From Defluviitaleaceae bacterium (GTDB lineage: Bacteria > Bacillota > Clostridia > Lachnospirales > WQUN01), in contig WQZS01000017.1 in the NCBI GenBank assembly GCA_009780585.1, positions 1 to 64,000 of the forward strand: a stretch of 64,000 nucleotides of DNA. Reading direction: 5' to 3'. The notes under the pieces were generated by a model, which searched no databases, was not told the origin of the DNA, and saw only the letters and a list, made by a program, of their open reading frames with translations. This document shows, one piece after another, positions 61,050 to 64,000 of this stretch. Both the position numbers and the translations under genes were made by a program. Numbering within the stretch: position 1 is the first letter of the stretch; the number at the start of each line of letters is the position of its first letter.

Positions 61050-62600
61050 TTAGTTCCTTTCCATCAGGATTTTCATAGGCTCGTACCGGGTGATGCGAAT
61101 GACCGATACAGCCCCCGCGAGGGCGGCAAGCAATAAGGATATGGCGGCGATTTCCAAGATCGGGCGCACACCGAGGGAAACGTCCAACTCCGACAGGGGC
61201 ACGGCTTCCGGGGTATTGGCGCCCGTTAACTGCCCGAAACGCCCGCTCATACCGCCGCCCACGATATTAATCCCGCCGCCGAACATACCCATCATACCCC
61301 CGGGTGCGGCATTGCCGGGTTTGGCTTCCTCGGCTGCGATGCTTTCCAATTGTGAAGCCAGCAAGCGGTCGGATACGGGCTGCGCCGCTACCGAGCCCGC
61401 AAGCAAACCCAGCGCAAGGCAAGCCGCGGTCATCGCGAACATTTCGGTTAACAAACCGAGGGCGAGTTTTTTCTTCTTCATGCCCATGGCGCGGAGTACG
61501 CCGATTTCATATTTGCGTTCGCGTACCGATATCGAAGCTAGGACCGCCAGCACAACCCCGCCGAGGATCAGCACGATATACATAAACGTGGACGTTATGC
61601 CGCGCAAACCGATAACGGGTTCGACGATGGCGAGGTATTCGGCTTCATTGGTGGTGACGAGCAGCAAGTCGCTCAGCCCAAGTCCGCGCGCCGCGGCTTC
61701 GAAGTCGGGGAGCAGCGCGGGTTCGTGCAGGTAGTACACCGCCGTAACGGTAACGCCGCTTTCGTTTTCACCGATACCGTCAAGGAGGGTATCAAGAGTC
61801 GTCAGTACCTCGTTGCGGCGGTTAAGGAGGGGCAGGCGGACGAACCCACCCATCGGGTTTTCGGGGGTCATGTCAAAATAAATGCCCGAAACGGTCAGCT
61901 CGCGGATGACGGTGCGTGAGGTGATGTCCTCACCGTCAATTGATGTCAGAGAGCCGTATACCCGGAAGGTATCGCCGACGGCAAGCCCGTTTAGTTCCGC
62001 CATTTCCATACTGATGAGCGCCTCGCCCGTCGCCGTCGGGAATTGCCCCTCAACGATGTTGCGCAAGCCATTTTCAAAGTCCTCCCAATAATTACCGTAC
62101 AGCCGCATGTTGGGGATGTCCGTATCCTCCGAGTCGATGCTTACCGTGTCACCCATAACGCCGCCCATGGCGCCGCGGGCGACGAACATCCCCCCGGCGG
62201 CTTCCTCGTCCCCGTCCACCACCGACAGCTCCCCGCCGAATACAAGCTGCGAAGCCGTCATTTCATAGGTATGCACATAGGGGAGCTGTGCGAAAGCTAT
62301 GCTTTGTTGCGCGGTGACTTGTGGGTTCATATTACCGATGCCTTGGCGCATACCGCCCATGCCGCCGAACATACCCCCCATCGCTTCGCGCATGTTCTCC
62401 ATGATGCGTGCCGTATCGGGTACGATGTTAACGCGGCTGCCGAAGCGGTATTCGTAATCCCCGATGATGGCGTTGGCGGTGTTATTGATAATCAACGCAA
62501 CCGCCGTGGTGGCGATGATGGCGAATAGGATAACCGCCATCAGGATATTGCGCCCGATGTTACGCCGCAGGTTGTGCAGCGCGTTCTTGATAAGGAACAT
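61050..62600 (-). CDS. MacB-like (FtsX) ABC permease
   Basis: 516 residues from ATG 62600. One N-terminal helix (NILMAVILFAIIATTAVALIIN), a large outside domain of about 280 residues that includes Met/Gly-rich stretches (MREAMGGMFGGMGGMRQGIGNM and GNAAPGGMMGMFGGG), then three helices in an FtsX domain with ISVRERKYEIGVLRAMGMKKKKLALG. This is the four-TM MacB/YknZ architecture. The Gly/Met-rich loops are unusual. A two-component system is encoded divergently. Confidence 0.88.
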   Translation of the reverse strand: MFLIKNALHNLRRNIGRNILMAVILFAIIATTAVALIINNTANAIIGDYEYRFGSRVNIVPDTARIMENMREAMGGMFGGMGGMRQGIGNMNPQVTAQQSIAFAQLPYVHTYEMTASQLVFGGELSVVDGDEEAAGGMFVARGAMGGVMGDTVSIDSEDTDIPNMRLYGNYWEDFENGLRNIVEGQFPTATGEALISMEMAELNGLAVGDTFRVYGSLTSIDGEDITSRTVIRELTVSGIYFDMTPENPMGGFVRLPLLNRRNEVLTTLDTLLDGIGENESGVTVTAVYYLHEPALLPDFEAAARGLGLSDLLLVTTNEAEYLAIVEPVIGLRGITSTFMYIVLILGGVVLAVLASISVRERKYEIGVLRAMGMKKKKLALGLLTEMFAMTAACLALGLLAGSVAAQPVSDRLLASQLESIAAEEAKPGNAAPGGMMGMFGGGINIVGGGMSGRFGQLTGANTPEAVPLSELDVSLGVRPILEIAAISLLLAALAGAVSVIRITRYEPMKILMERN

Positions 62601-62691
62601 GGAATCACTCTCTTTTTTTATGGCAAGCATACGCGCCGCTCTGCGGTATAATCACCGAAAACGTGCGGCAAATGTAAAGCAAAAAATATTA

Positions 62692-62710
62692 TGTGCCCTA
62701 CCAGGGCACA
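62692..62710. repeat. Intergenic hairpin, ACC loop
   Basis: TGTGCCCT / AGGGCACA with loop ACC, followed by AGTT. Same inner arm as the hairpin at 143-169. It lies in the divergent promoter region between the permease and regulator genes. Confidence 0.6.
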
Positions 62711-62755
62711 AGTTGGGGTATAGTAACCCGACAAAGGTACCCACGGAGGTGCGCC

Positions 62756-63460
62756 ATGCAAAAATCGATATACGTAGCCGACGACGAACGCAACATCCGC
62801 AACTTGGTCAAAGCCTTCCTCGAAAAGGAGGGTTACGCCGCCGAAGCCTTCGAAAACGGCGACTTGTTATTGGAAGCCTTCCGCGCAAAGCCCTGCGACC
62901 TGGTCATACTCGACATCATGATGCCGGGTACCAGCGGGTTGCTTGTATGCACGAAGCTGCGGGAAGCATCCGACGTCCCCATTATCATGCTGACGGCGAA
63001 GGACACGGACGAAGATTATATTTCGGGCCTGTCGCTGGGGGGCGACGACTATTTCACCAAGCCCTTTAGTCCCGTGAAGCTAATGATGCGCGTCAAGGCG
63101 ATGCTGAGGCGGGTAGATATGTACGCGGCGAAGGGAGCGGAAAACACCGATATCGCTTTCGAAGACGTGTCCCTGCACCCCGCGCAGTTCGCCGCCCATT
63201 GCCGCGGCGAAAACTTGCACCTTACCAAAATGGAGTTTAACCTGTTGACCTATCTTATCGAAAATAAAAACAAAGCCGTGTCCCGTCACGAACTGCTTAA
63301 CGTGATTTGGGGGTACGACGTGGTGGTGGAGAGCCGCGCCACCGACGATACCGTCAAGCGCCTGCGCCGTAAGCTGGAGGAAGCGGGCAGCCGCGTTTTA
63401 ATCGAAACGGTTTGGGGCTTCGGCTTTAAGCTGGGTACGAAAGCGGGCAGCGCGGTATGA
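62756..63460 (+). CDS. OmpR-family response regulator
   Basis: 234 residues from ATG 62756 (GGAGGT six bases upstream). Receiver: VADDERNI, phospho-acceptor in DLVILDIMMPGTSG, IIMLTAK, DDYFTKPFS. Winged helix: LTKMEFNLLTYLIENKNKAVSRHELLNVIWGYD and VWGFGFKL. Divergent from the MacB-type ABC genes, which it may control. Overlaps its kinase by ATGA. Confidence 0.93.
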   Translation: MQKSIYVADDERNIRNLVKAFLEKEGYAAEAFENGDLLLEAFRAKPCDLVILDIMMPGTSGLLVCTKLREASDVPIIMLTAKDTDEDYISGLSLGGDDYFTKPFSPVKLMMRVKAMLRRVDMYAAKGAENTDIAFEDVSLHPAQFAAHCRGENLHLTKMEFNLLTYLIENKNKAVSRHELLNVIWGYDVVVESRATDDTVKRLRRKLEEAGSRVLIETVWGFGFKLGTKAGSAV

Positions 63461-64000
63461 AGCGCTTCAAGTTCATTTTGGTGCGTAATTTCGTGGGGAT
63501 GGTACTTTTGGTGCTGGCGATTGTGTATGCCGCTTTTAATATGATTACCAACCGCTATATTACAACGGAGGCGTCCCGTGAACTGGCGCGCAGCGTTTCC
63601 AGCATGGAGGGTATTGCGAACCATACGGCGGTTGTACCCCCGCTGTCGCGGCACATCCAAATCATGCCGCGTGACGAGGTCTTTGAAAATATCTTCGTTC
63701 AATGGCGGGAGGTTAACCCCCTGCGCCAGCTTATGCTAAACACCGACGGGATTATCATCAGCGGGGACAACGAACTGGTTTCCCCTTTTATTAATGACGA
63801 CATCCTCTTCCTGGGTAATTATTACGTGAATAACCGCAGCCAGTTCGAAGACGGTGCCATGGTGCGCCTGGTGGGTGAGCAAAAGGCGTTTTACCTGACT
63901 TCGGCAAAGCTGGTGCTGCCCGAAGGCACCCTGTATTCGATTCTGTTATATACCGACATATCGTCGGCATTGCTTTTTATGCGCAACGTGAACCGTACGC
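63457..64000 (+). CDS. Membrane sensor histidine kinase, N-terminal part (runs off window)
   Basis: ATG at 63457 overlaps the regulator stop. The visible 181 residues start with a membrane helix (MVLLVLAIVYAAFNMI) and an extracytoplasmic domain (EASRELARSVSSMEG ... LNTDGIIISGDNELVSPF ... VRLVGEQKAFYLTSAKLVLPEGTLYSILLYTDISSALLFMRNVN) of the kind that precedes a second helix and kinase core. The catalytic domains lie beyond 64000, so the kinase call rests on gene order and this layout. Confidence 0.75.
   Translation, partial: MKRFKFILVRNFVGMVLLVLAIVYAAFNMITNRYITTEASRELARSVSSMEGIANHTAVVPPLSRHIQIMPRDEVFENIFVQWREVNPLRQLMLNTDGIIISGDNELVSPFINDDILFLGNYYVNNRSQFEDGAMVRLVGEQKAFYLTSAKLVLPEGTLYSILLYTDISSALLFMRNVNRT

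Overview
The window looks like chromosome from a Gram-positive Clostridia-type bacterium (Bacillota), probably an uncultured gut or rumen lineage. The signs are near-consensus sigma-A promoters with 16-17 bp spacers, strong GGAGG-type ribosome binding sites, a T-box riboswitch, a Gram-positive LexA box, a dimeric-type GlyRS and a BceAB-like exporter. Sugar isomerases, GH95 and GH116 enzymes point to life on complex glycans. The backbone has mixed to slightly GC-rich composition with many ATGA or few-base gene overlaps. AT-rich islands (about 12.0-12.8, 14.6-15.0 and 15.7-18.4 kb) mark acquired DNA.

Layout. 0.3-9.1 kb: a small membrane protein, then on the minus strand a BceAB-like ABC exporter and a tight operon glyQS - DUF3048 protein (interrupted by an in-frame TGA) - polysaccharide deacetylase lipoprotein - response regulator - membrane-free BceS-like kinase - J-domain protein. 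9.2-10.8 kb: a metallophosphoesterase and a gene-free GC-rich stretch ending in a strong terminator. 10.9-18.4 kb: a defence island with a single-chain Type ISP restriction-modification enzyme, an AT-rich partner gene, decayed coding DNA and a MNT/HEPN toxin-antitoxin pair. 18.4-29.9 kb: GH95 fucosidase, ispH, a soluble kinase, a LysM protein with a degenerate MPN (JAMM) domain, an AI-2E family transporter, a two-component system and a serine hydrolase. 30.0-35.7 kb: oxidoreductase - isomerase - acetyltransferase operon, facing a T-box controlled trpXYZ-like transporter. 35.7-38.98 kb: an SOS cassette of two Y-family polymerases and an SRAP protein behind a LexA-type promoter. 39.1-49.5 kb: prfA, MFS transporter, HAD phosphatase, ileS, sugar isomerase, and a DHHW/MBOAT cell-surface acylation pair.

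The standout is at 49.7-54.3 kb: a roughly 4.5 kb integrative element inserted in tRNA-Gln. It is bounded by 61-bp direct repeats of the tRNA 3' end plus terminator. It carries a Cro/CI-type repressor, an excisionase-like protein, two unknown small proteins, a Rep with an HUH nuclease fused to an SF3 helicase, and a tyrosine integrase. Just upstream of rep is a perfect 10-bp stem whose 10-nt loop holds TAGTATTAC, the nonanucleotide of circovirus/nanovirus/geminivirus-like origins. Iterated ACTTCGTAACCA boxes follow it, and one overlaps the stem. The whole looks like a chromosomally integrated bacterial relative of CRESS-DNA replicons.

54.3-64.0 kb: a decayed PfkB kinase remnant, another sugar isomerase, a GH116 glycosidase, an unusual fusion of an APH-like kinase with a purple-acid-phosphatase-like phosphoesterase, a MacB/LolCDE-type ABC pair, and a divergent two-component system whose kinase runs off the window. 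Small hairpins with a conserved outer arm (mostly AAT-looped) recur between genes in five places. All functions are inferred from the sequence by eye; no database search was run.
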